Notes: generated by a model not told the origin, from the letters alone. DNA of 21,248 nucleotides from Candidatus Muiribacterium halophilum (GCA_023228995.1 JALOAD010000055.1:1-21248); one strand, 5' to 3'; positions 1 through 9,026 are shown, numbered from the stretch's first letter. Made by a program: numbers and translations.

Positions 1-158
1 AAGAAAGTAAACAAAAAAAGAAAGTATTTTTTACAATGGATCCTAATTTATACCAAATATTAGAGGAACATGTAGAAGAAAAAATGATTAAACAATCTAA
101 ATTAATTGAAACATTAATAAAGGAATATTTGATTAAAAATAATTTAATAAATGAGTAA
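1..158 (+). CDS. C-terminal part of a ribbon-helix-helix (Arc/MetJ/CopG-like) protein, 5' truncated
   Basis: The reading frame is open from the left edge, so the true start lies outside the window; an internal ATG at 36 would give only 40 residues. The visible residues fit a ribbon-helix-helix fold: a basic stretch and short strand (KKKVFFTMDP), a first helix (NLYQILEEHVEEKMI), a turn, and a second helix (SKLIETLIKEYLIKNN) with the family's hydrophobic spacing. Proteins with this fold are usually DNA-binding dimers in which the strand contacts the major groove. It could be a small repressor or the DNA-binding tail of a longer phage protein. Its stop codon overlaps the next gene's start by 8 bases (ATGAGTAA), so the two are probably translationally coupled. 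The fold is a pattern-based inference; the target is unknown. Confidence 0.6.
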   Translation, partial: ESKQKKKVFFTMDPNLYQILEEHVEEKMIKQSKLIETLIKEYLIKNNLINE

Positions 159-1272
159 AATTTTCATGATAGGGGATGTCCATCTAGCATTAGGATATCC
201 AAATAAATTAGAGAATTGGTATAAGGTTCATAAAGAGTATTTTAATGATTTTCTTATACCATTATTAAAAAGCAAAGTTAAAGAAGGTGATATTATTGTA
301 GGATTAGGAGATTTCTTTGATAATAGAAATGTTATACCAATTGATATATTAAATTATGCTATAGATATAGTAGAAACAATTTCAAAAATTGCACCCTTTC
401 ATATGATAGTGGGAAACCACGATCTTTGGTCTAAAAGTAAAAGTGATATTAACACAATGCGACCATTTAGATATATACCAAATGTTTATATTTATAGTGA
501 TATTACTAAGATAAAATATAATAATATTAATATTTTAATGATGCCATATATAGATAAAAGAATAGAGCAAATAAAATATATACAAGATAATAAAGATTGT
601 CAATATCTATTTTGTCATTCTGACTTAAATGGGGCTAAGATGCACTTAACATCAGTTGCACAAAAAAATCCAGATAAAATAGATGTGAATGAATTTTCTG
701 TTTTTAAGAAAGTATATTCAGGGCATTTACATATAAGGTCAAGTATGAAAAATGTTGAATTTGTGGGTTCAATTTTTCAAATGGATAGAAATGATATAGG
801 TGATCAAAAAGGAATCACTGTTTTAGATACAAATACTGATAAAAGTGTTTTTATACCCAATAAAATATCACCAATTTTTATGAAATTCACCATTAAAAAT
901 GAAGAAGATGTTAATAATTTAGAACAATATAAAAACTCAAAAAACTATATTGATCTAATTATATCAAATAATCTATTAATATCAAATAGAAAATTACGTA
1001 GAAGATTAGAGGGTATATTAGAAAATGGTAATTTTGCTACTATTGAATATTTAGATGATATTACTGAAGATTTAATAGATGGTGAAAATATAAAGGAAGA
1101 ATTAATATTAGAATCAGACGTAGATATATCATCAAGTTTAGATTTCAATGAGTATATAAAAGATTATATACTAAAGCAAAAATATGATAATGAAACATTC
1201 AAGAATGGTGTTTTACGAGAATTTGATGAAATAACAAAGACATATACTGAAAATTACATTAATAAAAAATAA
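151..1272 (+). CDS. SbcD/Mre11-type metallophosphoesterase, T4 gp47-like recombination nuclease subunit
   Basis: This 373-residue protein carries the calcineurin-like phosphoesterase motifs in the right order: GDVH (residues 8-11), GDFFDNR (53-59), GNHD (88-91), a single His in FCHSD (156) and GHLH (191-194). These residues bind two metal ions in Mre11/SbcD nucleases. The length and the C-terminal part match the T4 gp47 class, which works with a Rad50-like ATPase (gp46) to process double-strand ends for recombination-dependent replication. No gp46-like partner is visible here; it would be expected nearby outside the window. The start at 151 overlaps the preceding gene's end by 8 bases, and the motif begins within ten residues of this Met, which supports the start. 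The C-terminal 130 residues are acidic, with no recognised motif, and may contact the ATPase. An unrelated phosphoesterase is possible but less likely. Confidence 0.85.
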   Translation: MSKIFMIGDVHLALGYPNKLENWYKVHKEYFNDFLIPLLKSKVKEGDIIVGLGDFFDNRNVIPIDILNYAIDIVETISKIAPFHMIVGNHDLWSKSKSDINTMRPFRYIPNVYIYSDITKIKYNNINILMMPYIDKRIEQIKYIQDNKDCQYLFCHSDLNGAKMHLTSVAQKNPDKIDVNEFSVFKKVYSGHLHIRSSMKNVEFVGSIFQMDRNDIGDQKGITVLDTNTDKSVFIPNKISPIFMKFTIKNEEDVNNLEQYKNSKNYIDLIISNNLLISNRKLRRRLEGILENGNFATIEYLDDITEDLIDGENIKEELILESDVDISSSLDFNEYIKDYILKQKYDNETFKNGVLREFDEITKTYTENYINKK

Positions 1273-1294
1273 TATATAATAATAAAAAGATAGA

Positions 1295-1627
1295 ATGGAG
1301 TATATTTTTGTTTATGGTGCATTTAGAGATGCTTATGCTGAATTATTAAAAAATTGTGTTTATTGTGATAGAACATTTGTTTATGGTAAAATATATCAAG
1401 TTAGTGATTTTTATCCTGGATTGAAAAGAGATAAAGAAAGTATAGTACATGGTGATATTTATATGATTGATCCCAATATATTTGATGAATTAGATGAGTT
1501 TGAAGGAGAAGAGTACTCAAGAGAAAAAATATGGACTGCACATGGAATTGAATGTTGGATTTACATATACAAATATGATATAGAACAATACAATCAAATA
1601 AAATGTGGTGATTGGTTACTACGATAA
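1295..1627 (+). CDS. Gamma-glutamylcyclotransferase-like (AIG2/GGCT family) protein
   Basis: This 110-residue protein matches the GGCT/AIG2 fold: the N-terminal FVYGAFRD (residues 5-12, family form YGTLR) that builds the substrate loop, YPGL at 40-43, and LDEFEG at 66-71 with Glu70 in the position of the catalytic acid, followed by Y74 and R76, then WIYIYKY and a terminal GDWLLR. Family members convert gamma-glutamyl peptides or amines to 5-oxoproline plus the free amine; the substrate here cannot be told from sequence. The length is normal for the compact bacterial and phage form. It starts 22 bases after the nuclease gene and ends just before a strong terminator, so it is the last gene of that transcript. 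Phage versions of this family exist but their role is not established. Confidence 0.8.
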   Translation: MEYIFVYGAFRDAYAELLKNCVYCDRTFVYGKIYQVSDFYPGLKRDKESIVHGDIYMIDPNIFDELDEFEGEEYSREKIWTAHGIECWIYIYKYDIEQYNQIKCGDWLLR

Positions 1628-1628
1628 G

Positions 1629-1656
1629 AAAAGCAGAGTTAAAAGCTCTGCTTTTT
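1629..1656 (+). terminator. Rho-independent terminator after the GGCT-like gene
   Basis: The hairpin has arms AAAAGCAGAG and CTCTGCTTTT around a short A-rich centre and ends in five T residues. It starts one base after the stop codon of the GGCT-like gene and separates that transcript from the giant structural gene downstream. Confidence 0.85.
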
Positions 1657-1680
1657 CATATAATAAAGGAAATTATTAAT

Positions 1681-1693
1681 TTAATATATATAT
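1681..1693 (+). promoter_or_regulatory. Candidate phage late-promoter box (TTAATATATATAT)
   Basis: The box lies 21 bases before the start of the 1862-residue gene. Very similar boxes precede two other block-leading genes on the minus strand (12001-12013 and 15029-15039) at 16-18 bases from their starts. T4-type late promoters are reduced to a TATA-like -10 element, so this is a reasonable candidate, but the motif is also easy to find by chance in sequence this AT-rich. Confidence 0.25.
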
Positions 1694-1714
1694 TATTAAA
1701 AAATATTTCAATGA

Positions 1715-4700
1715 ATGTTAAATAGATTATTATTCTTCAATAAAGAGGGTGACAACTTAAATTTCAATTATAGTTCAAATGATAGATATGAAGGAACATT
1801 AATGTTTCCTGAAAATTCAACAGATATATACAAAACCAATGGGTTATATGTATTGGAAGAAGTTCCCTCGTTTGAATATGAAGGCATGTTGAACTTAAAT
1901 AAATTCCAATTATTTAATGAATATGGTTTCAATTTCTATCAATCTACTTATAATAACTTAAAAATAGAAAGGATTGAACCAGTTAACACAGATCCTAATT
2001 TCTATTCTAAATGGATATATGGTGTAAATTTTAATGCTTTATTTCCCATTGGAAGTATTATAATTTTTAACGAACCCTTATTAGGATTATCTTCTAATCA
2101 ATCATATATAGTGGTTGGAGCTAAATCAAATGCTATAATGATAATCACTAATCAAGATAATAACACATTTGAAACATCATATAGTAACCAATATATTTAT
2201 GAGAGTACATATATAAATAAAACAATATCAAGTATTAATGCTTTGGGTATTTATAAGTATATAAATATAGATTTAAGTCAAAGCTTATCTAAGTGGAATG
2301 AACCTAATTTTTATGATAAATTATACATTAATAAGAAATTAAATATAATTGGTTCTAATTTGAATGATGGAGTAGTTACTGTAAATAACACTTCACTTTC
2401 TGATAATATTTTTTATGAATATAGTACTAATTCAACTTTGACAAATAATCTTATAATTAAAGTAGAATTAAAAACTGATTTACCAATGATTTATAGTGGT
2501 GGTTTAGAACTCAACAATAATATAATAAAATTTGAAAAATCAGTTCCAAGTATATTAAAACCAAAAACTGAATTTAAGATAATGGGTTCAGTCTTAAATA
2601 CTAATTTCCTTACAATTGAAGATATACCTAACTTTGATACTAATAAATTAACATATTATAACTTAAGTTCACAAGTTTTATATGATAATAAAATATATGA
2701 ATGTATACAAGCTTATACACAAAGTATAGGAAATATTGAAAATGGATCAATTACACCAACTGATATTAATTATTGGACTGAAAATATATCTCATATTAAA
2801 ACATCTCAAGTATTAACTACCGAAAATATACAAGGTCAATTATATTTAACTACTAATATAGTATATTTTGAACAAGAATTTGTCACAGATACTAAAACAA
2901 CATATATATTAGCTGCTGAAAATTTCAAGAATGATTTTTCTAATTTCAATATAGATTTATATTATGAAAATGGATTAATTGCTAAATTAAAATATAGTTC
3001 TAACTATGCAAATGTAGAATTTCATAATGGGAATCTATCAAATAAAATAGGAACTATTAATAAAGTATTTGAAAAAATAATAGGAGTAGAAGAACAATTA
3101 TCGTTAGAATATAATAATAACTATTCTAATATCAAAAAATTAAATATAATATTTAATGATTTAGATGAATTTGGATTGAAAATAAACATAGATGGTCAAA
3201 TATATGAGGAACAAATAACTTGGGTTTATAGTGGTGCTACAATAGATACAGAAAGAACTATTGATAGAACATTGAGATCTTGGCTAACTAGAAATTATGT
3301 AGAACTACAAAAATTAGGCATAGTAGCAACATTACAATATATTGGTACTTATATATCACCTTTTTATAATAGCATTAAATTAAAAACAGATTATCCTAAT
3401 ATTGACTTAAATGTTAAAGTCTTAGTTGGATCAACTGCAGATTATTATATTGAGCACTCAACTGTCTTATTTAATGAAATGGGTAAGTATTTATCTATTA
3501 ATATTAATGGTGAATTATATGATATAAATACTGTAGCAAATATACCAGATACATTAAATAATTGGGTATCTGAATACTATGAAGAATTATTAATTAAAGG
3601 TATAATAGTATCAAATATAAACAATCTATTGATTTTTAACACATTAGATAATGAAAGAAGATTGGAATATACTATTAACAATGGATTAAGTAATATTAAA
3701 AATGAAGGATTTATAATAACGGATAAGATATCTGGAAATAATGGTGTTCTTATAACTTCTAATGAAGTTAAATTAATCAATGGTACACAATCCTTAATAG
3801 ATGTAGGTTTCTCAACTGGAATGGCATTTAGTATCAATAACACATATCATACACCAGTTAATACTGAATTTAATATACAATATCTAAATGATGATACAAT
3901 TAATCTTAGTTATCAAGGTCCATTTTGGGGAACTATAGCAGATACATGTGATGTATCACCTTTTACCACTTTGGCATTTGATCTTGGATATGGAGCTACT
4001 GGATGTGATCCTATAATTGGACCAACTGAATCTGGTCAAGGTGGTGAATTTAGTAAAATACAATTTAGTTCTGCTTTCAATATAATATACAATGCTAATA
4101 AATACACAACTGAATTATACAATTTGGATAATAATAATTTAGTAGATATAATCTATATACAATTATCCAATAGCATATATGCTTTAGGTGATAATTTATC
4201 TATTATAGATGCTTATCTAACTACAAATCTAACAGAAATAGAGTTGGTTGGAAATGCCAATAGTTTATTTATGAGATTCAACATAATTAATAACTATCTA
4301 TATTGTATATCTAAAAATATAATCTATGTAATTGATCCATTATTAAATACTATTATAGACAATTGGATATACACAGATGATGTAACAATAGTTGAAATAA
4401 ATAATATTAATGGTGATATTTATATTGGGGTTGGTGATAAAATAGAAATAAGAAATAGTTCTAATATAGTAGCAACTACTTTAAGTAATACAAGCTTAAA
4501 TTATCCAGTTAATATAACTATGATCAAAAGTATGATATTTAATACTTATGAAAATAAAATGTATATAATGACAGATTCAGTTGAATCTATTATGACTATA
4601 AATTCTGATAGAACAATTGTAGATAAATATGGTATTGATGGAGCAACTGGATCAATGTATTATGATCCAATAAATGAATCTGTTTATATATATGGTGCTG

Positions 4701-7303
4701 ATAATTTATATAAAATAGATAATGGAAATATAATAAGTATATCGAATGTTAGTACAAATAATTTCAATGATATAATATTCAATAGTTTAACATCAGAACT
4801 TAATATATCAAGCAATACTACATTTATGGGTTTACAATTAGATAGTAATGATTTATCATTTGTAAGTTCAGTTGGTAATACTGGTTATTTGGTATTAAAT
4901 AAATATGATGGTGGAGTTTATTTATCATCTAATTCAACTAATATCATATTGTGTATTAATCCAACAACTGGTAAAGTATTACACACAGAAAGTTTATCAG
5001 AAGTACCTGGTAAAATTATATATAACCCAGAAAGAAATTCAGTATGGACTATATTATCAAATTCTATAGTTGAATTAAGTGTAGAATTGAAAGGTAGTAT
5101 AGTACCATTATATAATAATTATAAAATCGCACCTGATAACAAATATGGTACATTGGATCCTAATTACAAAGCTCATAAAAGCATTTGGATAAAAACAAGA
5201 AATTATTTAAGAAGACCAAGAGAAAACTACTCCAATGATGTCAAAGTCCAATATTATTGGAAATGGTATAGTGATGATGTTCCTGAATTTTTCTTATATG
5301 ATTTCACTTGCAATCAATTGAGTACTGGTAGTAGTTATTCATATATAGGTGAAAAACCTTTAAGTACAATTGTATTAAATAAAGAACCTAATATGGATAT
5401 TACTAAAATATCTCAGCCAGAATATCAACAAACTATTTTTGATACAATTACTTGGGATATTGATTATATTGATAGTAAGGATAATATATCAAATAATCCA
5501 GAGCCACTTGAATTATTTATAGGATTTAAGTCTGAAGAAGAAGGTGCTATAAGATCTATACTACAATTATATAAAAAGGAAGATATTAAAATTGAATATA
5601 ATTCAAATGATGATTTATATCTAACTTTTGAAACCTTAGATATAGATGGTGATAAAAGAGGAGAAATTACAATTAATACAGAATCAGTTGAAAACTTTTT
5701 AGATACCAACTTAAAATCAGGTCAATTAATAGCAATATACTTAAAAGATATTACAAATGAAAGGAATCAATATATATCAAGTAATAATGGAACTGTAGTT
5801 AAGATAAGAGATGTATATTATAAAAAATTAGTAGTAGATTTCATATCAACAGATGATTATCTATTTTTAGAAGAAAGTATAATATTAAATAACAATAAGA
5901 CAACATATTGTAAAGTAACATTAGAAGTTATAGATAAAGAAATTGGTAGATTTATAGTATATGGACAAACTGAAATTGAAGATATAAGATTCAAAATAGA
6001 ATTAGGAAATATTGGTAAATTAATTGCACCAAATGAAATATTCATATTCAAAGATTATGATATTTTAGAGGGTGGTATTGATTGGACATACTTAAATAAG
6101 AAAAGAAAAGAAATGCTTATGATGAAGCATCTTATATACCCTTATATAGGAGCTTATAAATCAATAATTAATTCTATAAACTTTTTTGGTTACAATGATC
6201 TTAAATTAAATGAATATTTTAGAAATATTAATCCATCTAATGATAATTTTCTCAAATTATTTAAGGTGGAGATACCTGATATCTTTGATAATTCAGTTGA
6301 GGGTTGGACAGAAAATGATTTTGTGTTAAATAATTTCCCTAATGAAAATTATGAAGAAACTAATATGTTTAACCTAACATATGATATAACAGATAAAGAG
6401 GGGAATATTAATATAAATTACTCAATTGATGAAGTTATTATAAAATTACAAGGACTAAAATATTGGTTGAGAAGAAATATTATACCATTAACACATAAAA
6501 TATTAGACATAACTGGTCAAGCTAATTTTGTAGGTGGTACTGATATAATTCATACTTCATATGATACTAATATTATTAAAATAAATCAAAACATGACACC
6601 AATATCATTTAAGTTTAATGAAGCATATCTATTGCCAATTAATAGTGGTTCAAGTGTATATAATTGTGTATTAGATTTTTATTCAATTATCAATAGTGAT
6701 ACTAAAAGTTATAATGGAAGTGAATTAATATTACCGGATTATTATGATATAAAAATAAGAACATATAAAACATATAAAGAATGGTCTCCATTCACAATAT
6801 ACAATATTAATGATAAAGTAATTTATTATGCTAAAATATATGAATCTTTACAAAATGTAAATAAATTAAACAATCCAAGATTATATGAAAATGTAAATAA
6901 TTGGGTAAGTGGAAAAACATACACTACCACAAACATTGTTAAATATGATAATGATATATATGAATTTATAAATAATACATCAAAATCTGATACTATAACA
7001 CCATATAATAATCCAGATTGGGTTATGATAAATAAATGGAGAGAAATTGATTATGAACCAGTTCAAACTATTACAGAAATTAGATATATAGATAACACAT
7101 CAGAAAATCCTTTATTACCATTTAATTTTACAATCGATAGCAATATTGATCCTTTTATTACAATTAAAGTTAAATGTGACAATGGTTATGGATTAAGTTA
7201 TGTTGATAAGAAAAATTATGAAATCAGAAGTAATAAAGATCTTAGAGATACTACAGTCATAATTGATAAAATAGGACAATTTGTACCTATAACTCCTATA
7301 TAA
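1715..7303 (+). CDS. Giant modular phage structural protein (tail, baseplate or fibre) with propeller and carbohydrate-binding-like modules
   Basis: This 1862-residue protein has no signal peptide. Modules I can see: a CBM5/12-like stretch at about residues 310-356 (Y-x-hydrophobic, LYDNKIYECIQA, closing NYW); two related domains at about 482-545 and 588-642, each with INxxGxxY, then W, a helix and LGI/KGI-V; a repetitive beta region at about 788-1125 with recurring YVID, IYIYG and IYVI strands that looks like a YncE/WD-type beta-propeller; a conserved-looking segment at about 1453-1550 (IDWTYLNKKRKEML, YPYIGAYKSI); and two more CBM5/12-like units at about 1683-1775 (EWSPFTIYNINDKVIYY, then NNWVSGKTYTTTNIVKY). 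This suggests a virion protein contacting host glycans. Two overlapping ATGs exist: the one at 1711 stops after four codons, so 1715 is the true start. A promoter lies between two terminators, making it a single-gene transcript. The exact virion position is unknown. Confidence 0.7.
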   Translation: MLNRLLFFNKEGDNLNFNYSSNDRYEGTLMFPENSTDIYKTNGLYVLEEVPSFEYEGMLNLNKFQLFNEYGFNFYQSTYNNLKIERIEPVNTDPNFYSKWIYGVNFNALFPIGSIIIFNEPLLGLSSNQSYIVVGAKSNAIMIITNQDNNTFETSYSNQYIYESTYINKTISSINALGIYKYINIDLSQSLSKWNEPNFYDKLYINKKLNIIGSNLNDGVVTVNNTSLSDNIFYEYSTNSTLTNNLIIKVELKTDLPMIYSGGLELNNNIIKFEKSVPSILKPKTEFKIMGSVLNTNFLTIEDIPNFDTNKLTYYNLSSQVLYDNKIYECIQAYTQSIGNIENGSITPTDINYWTENISHIKTSQVLTTENIQGQLYLTTNIVYFEQEFVTDTKTTYILAAENFKNDFSNFNIDLYYENGLIAKLKYSSNYANVEFHNGNLSNKIGTINKVFEKIIGVEEQLSLEYNNNYSNIKKLNIIFNDLDEFGLKINIDGQIYEEQITWVYSGATIDTERTIDRTLRSWLTRNYVELQKLGIVATLQYIGTYISPFYNSIKLKTDYPNIDLNVKVLVGSTADYYIEHSTVLFNEMGKYLSININGELYDINTVANIPDTLNNWVSEYYEELLIKGIIVSNINNLLIFNTLDNERRLEYTINNGLSNIKNEGFIITDKISGNNGVLITSNEVKLINGTQSLIDVGFSTGMAFSINNTYHTPVNTEFNIQYLNDDTINLSYQGPFWGTIADTCDVSPFTTLAFDLGYGATGCDPIIGPTESGQGGEFSKIQFSSAFNIIYNANKYTTELYNLDNNNLVDIIYIQLSNSIYALGDNLSIIDAYLTTNLTEIELVGNANSLFMRFNIINNYLYCISKNIIYVIDPLLNTIIDNWIYTDDVTIVEINNINGDIYIGVGDKIEIRNSSNIVATTLSNTSLNYPVNITMIKSMIFNTYENKMYIMTDSVESIMTINSDRTIVDKYGIDGATGSMYYDPINESVYIYGADNLYKIDNGNIISISNVSTNNFNDIIFNSLTSELNISSNTTFMGLQLDSNDLSFVSSVGNTGYLVLNKYDGGVYLSSNSTNIILCINPTTGKVLHTESLSEVPGKIIYNPERNSVWTILSNSIVELSVELKGSIVPLYNNYKIAPDNKYGTLDPNYKAHKSIWIKTRNYLRRPRENYSNDVKVQYYWKWYSDDVPEFFLYDFTCNQLSTGSSYSYIGEKPLSTIVLNKEPNMDITKISQPEYQQTIFDTITWDIDYIDSKDNISNNPEPLELFIGFKSEEEGAIRSILQLYKKEDIKIEYNSNDDLYLTFETLDIDGDKRGEITINTESVENFLDTNLKSGQLIAIYLKDITNERNQYISSNNGTVVKIRDVYYKKLVVDFISTDDYLFLEESIILNNNKTTYCKVTLEVIDKEIGRFIVYGQTEIEDIRFKIELGNIGKLIAPNEIFIFKDYDILEGGIDWTYLNKKRKEMLMMKHLIYPYIGAYKSIINSINFFGYNDLKLNEYFRNINPSNDNFLKLFKVEIPDIFDNSVEGWTENDFVLNNFPNENYEETNMFNLTYDITDKEGNININYSIDEVIIKLQGLKYWLRRNIIPLTHKILDITGQANFVGGTDIIHTSYDTNIIKINQNMTPISFKFNEAYLLPINSGSSVYNCVLDFYSIINSDTKSYNGSELILPDYYDIKIRTYKTYKEWSPFTIYNINDKVIYYAKIYESLQNVNKLNNPRLYENVNNWVSGKTYTTTNIVKYDNDIYEFINNTSKSDTITPYNNPDWVMINKWREIDYEPVQTITEIRYIDNTSENPLLPFNFTIDSNIDPFITIKVKCDNGYGLSYVDKKNYEIRSNKDLRDTTVIIDKIGQFVPITPI

Positions 7304-7333
7304 AAAAAGTCCTCTTAAATAAGAGGACTTTTT
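7304..7333. terminator. Bidirectional rho-independent terminator between convergent blocks
   Basis: A perfect 13-bp stem (AAAAAGTCCTCTT paired with AAGAGGACTTTTT) closes a four-base AAAT loop. A-tract and T-tract flank both sides, so it can end the plus-strand giant gene and the minus-strand tail block. It begins directly after the TAA of the giant gene and lies 28 bases from the stop of the opposing gene. Confidence 0.9.
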
Positions 7334-7361
7334 ATTTTTAACAACATTATAAATTACTTAT

Positions 7362-8030
7362 TTAGATTGTTGTTTCTTGTGTAGATGAATCTTCTTCTTC
7401 TTCTGTTTTAGTAGATAAATTAAATTCAACACCTTCTTCAAATGCTGCTACCCAATTTTGAATATCAGTAGCTAAGATTTTATTAGTTTTTTCATAATAA
7501 TCTATAACTCTACTAATATTGGCTATCCTATAAAGAATTTCACTAAACACAAAAGCATCTTTGCTTAATCCCTTTACCTTATGTGTAGATATAAGATGAT
7601 ACATGTAAGTTAATTCAGTTGCAGTAATTTTGAAATTTACTAATTGTGTATCATCATTAAACTTAGTACCATGCATACTACTCAATAGTTTATGTAAATC
7701 AATAGCGATAAATAATGTATTTACATCATATTCTAATTTAGATAAAAATAGATCAGTAATAAATCTATATTGTGGTCTATTTAAGTAAAGATTATATTGA
7801 ACTTCTTGTAGGTTTTCTTTATATTCTTTCCATAAATCTTGTGCATGAGCATAGATAGCATCCTTTTCTTCTGATGTTTTACCCTTACCTTCTGTATTTA
7901 ACATATATTGATCGATTACCTCAATTTTTTCATCTAATTTAGCTTCATCAGCCATTTCTAAGATAATATTATCAACTTCATTTTCAAAGAATTTCATCTC
8001 TGGTTTTGGTATTCTTGTTTTAATTGTCAT
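7362..8030 (-). CDS. Hypothetical phage protein, mostly helical, last gene of the tape-measure block
   Basis: I do not recognise this 222-residue protein. It appears largely alpha-helical: an N-terminal basic stretch (MTIKTRIPKPEMKFF), a helical region with many Glu and Lys to about residue 85, a central segment with hydrophobic helices (NTLFIAIDLHKLLSSMHG, ELTYMYHLISTH), and an acidic, low-complexity tail (EEEEDSSTQETT). There is no signal peptide or membrane helix. It is the promoter-distal gene of a minus-strand block led by the tape-measure-like gene, 23 bases after its neighbour, and is followed by a strong terminator. Position suggests a tail assembly or structural role, but no motif supports a specific one. 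Its leader is a run of A-rich repeats without a Shine-Dalgarno sequence. Confidence 0.75.
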   Translation of the reverse strand: MTIKTRIPKPEMKFFENEVDNIILEMADEAKLDEKIEVIDQYMLNTEGKGKTSEEKDAIYAHAQDLWKEYKENLQEVQYNLYLNRPQYRFITDLFLSKLEYDVNTLFIAIDLHKLLSSMHGTKFNDDTQLVNFKITATELTYMYHLISTHKVKGLSKDAFVFSEILYRIANISRVIDYYEKTNKILATDIQNWVAAFEEGVEFNLSTKTEEEEDSSTQETTI

Positions 8031-8053
8031 ATTTTTATTATTTTTTATTATTT

Positions 8054-8491
8054 TTAACAGATAAATCCATCATTTTTTGATTTACCATCTTTCTTTTGAT
8101 CGTGATATAGTTCTTCTACTTTATTTGCTCTAGCTATTTTCTCTACACCATATTTATTAACCAATGATGAAAAAGTATTCAAGTCTGTTTTTAGAAATTT
8201 AATTTTACCAGTATCTAAATTAATTGTAATTTTATCAATTTCTTGTTCTATTAAAATTGTAACTGACTCATCATCAAACACCTCTACTAATTCTTCATTG
8301 AAACATACTAATATTTCTTTTTGTAAAATAAAAGCATATTGTTCTGCAATTTTAGTTACTTTAACTAATTCTTTTTGTTTTGAACAACCAACAAATTGAA
8401 AGTTCATGTTAGTTGGAAATGATTTCTTTTCAAAGACTTCATAGAATTTTTTTATAGTCTCATCTTGTAATTCGTAATATTTACTATCCAT
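8054..8491 (-). CDS. Hypothetical phage protein of mixed alpha/beta type
   Basis: This 145-residue protein is not recognised. The N-terminal half is polar and helical; a central region alternates strands (AFILQKEILVCFNEELVEVF, then ILIEQEIDKITINLDTGKIKFLK), and the C-terminus is charged and lysine-rich. Three cysteines (35, 83, 145) do not form a known metal motif. There is no membrane helix or signal peptide. It lies within the tape-measure block, 39 bases after the tail-anchored membrane protein gene and 23 bases before the next gene, so it is very probably co-transcribed with them. The start codon is preceded by an A/T-only leader, as at the other starts in this block. Confidence 0.7.
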   Translation of the reverse strand: MDSKYYELQDETIKKFYEVFEKKSFPTNMNFQFVGCSKQKELVKVTKIAEQYAFILQKEILVCFNEELVEVFDDESVTILIEQEIDKITINLDTGKIKFLKTDLNTFSSLVNKYGVEKIARANKVEELYHDQKKDGKSKNDGFIC

Positions 8492-8530
8492 TTTTATATT
8501 TTTTATTTATATTTTTATTAATTGAAAAGT

Positions 8531-8980
8531 TTATAATAATTTAATTAATAATATTATTAAAATTATTAAAGTAAATGTAATTGGAATAACTTTATAATAT
8601 AGATTATCATAAAATCTATTACTCCTGAAGTATTCATTGGGTAAATCAAATCCAATTACTATTAAATATGAATATTTTTCTACCTTTTTAATTTCATAGA
8701 AATTATACATTTCTGCCAATCCTTTTGAATTTAGAAATTTAGCTAACTTTGAACTAAAATCTTTAATTCTTGTCTCTGCTATTGCATCTATATCACTTTT
8801 TCTGAGATTATAAGGTTCACCAACTTCTTCAATTGGCACATTTATAACAGTATAAAGGCGATAAGCTTTATCTACTTTAATATTAAAAGTTTCATCTAAT
8901 TCTACTTCACTTGCTTTTATAATTTTCTTAAAATGATTAAACATCTTAATCTTCTTAAAAAAAGAAATTCTCTTATTCAT
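8531..8980 (-). CDS. Tail-anchored single-pass membrane protein, unknown function
   Basis: This 149-residue protein has a very basic N-terminus (MNKRISFFKKIKMF..KK) and a soluble middle part with predicted strands (YRLYTVINVPI, YSYLIVIGFDLP) and a helix. It ends in one strongly hydrophobic segment, residues 131-149 (VIPITFTLIILIILLIKLL), that runs to the last residue. That arrangement is a C-terminal membrane anchor with the bulk of the protein in the cytoplasm. It follows the tape-measure-like gene by 46 bases, and that spacer holds two overlapping inverted repeats. A membrane-linked role in infection or lysis is possible, but no holin or spanin hallmark beyond the single helix is present. 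The family is not recognised. Confidence 0.7.
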   Translation of the reverse strand: MNKRISFFKKIKMFNHFKKIIKASEVELDETFNIKVDKAYRLYTVINVPIEEVGEPYNLRKSDIDAIAETRIKDFSSKLAKFLNSKGLAEMYNFYEIKKVEKYSYLIVIGFDLPNEYFRSNRFYDNLYYKVIPITFTLIILIILLIKLL

Positions 8981-8981
8981 G

Positions 8982-9011
8982 TTTGTTATATGAATAACAA
9001 ATTAATTTGTT
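8982..9011. repeat. Two overlapping, mutually exclusive inverted repeats
   Basis: TTTGTTAT (8982-8989) can pair with ATAACAAA (8994-9001) around a four-base loop, and AACAAATTAATTTGTT (8996-9011) is a perfect 16-base palindrome. They share AACAAA, so only one can form at a time in RNA. They lie between the tape-measure-like stop and the start of the tail-anchored protein gene, partly over the latter's leader. They may be a protein-binding site, an RNA processing site or a chance product of AT-rich sequence. Confidence 0.45.
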
Positions 9012-9026
9012 TTATTTTATTAAAAA

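Noticed and set aside
1711-1725. Start codon at 1711, four bases before the giant gene
   Set aside because: It gives only M-N-V-K and a TAG stop. It overlaps the real start out of frame and is most simply a chance ATG.
8054-8491. Metallopeptidase reading of the 145-residue protein
   Set aside because: There is no HExxH or other metal-binding motif; the single histidine (HDQKK) stands alone.
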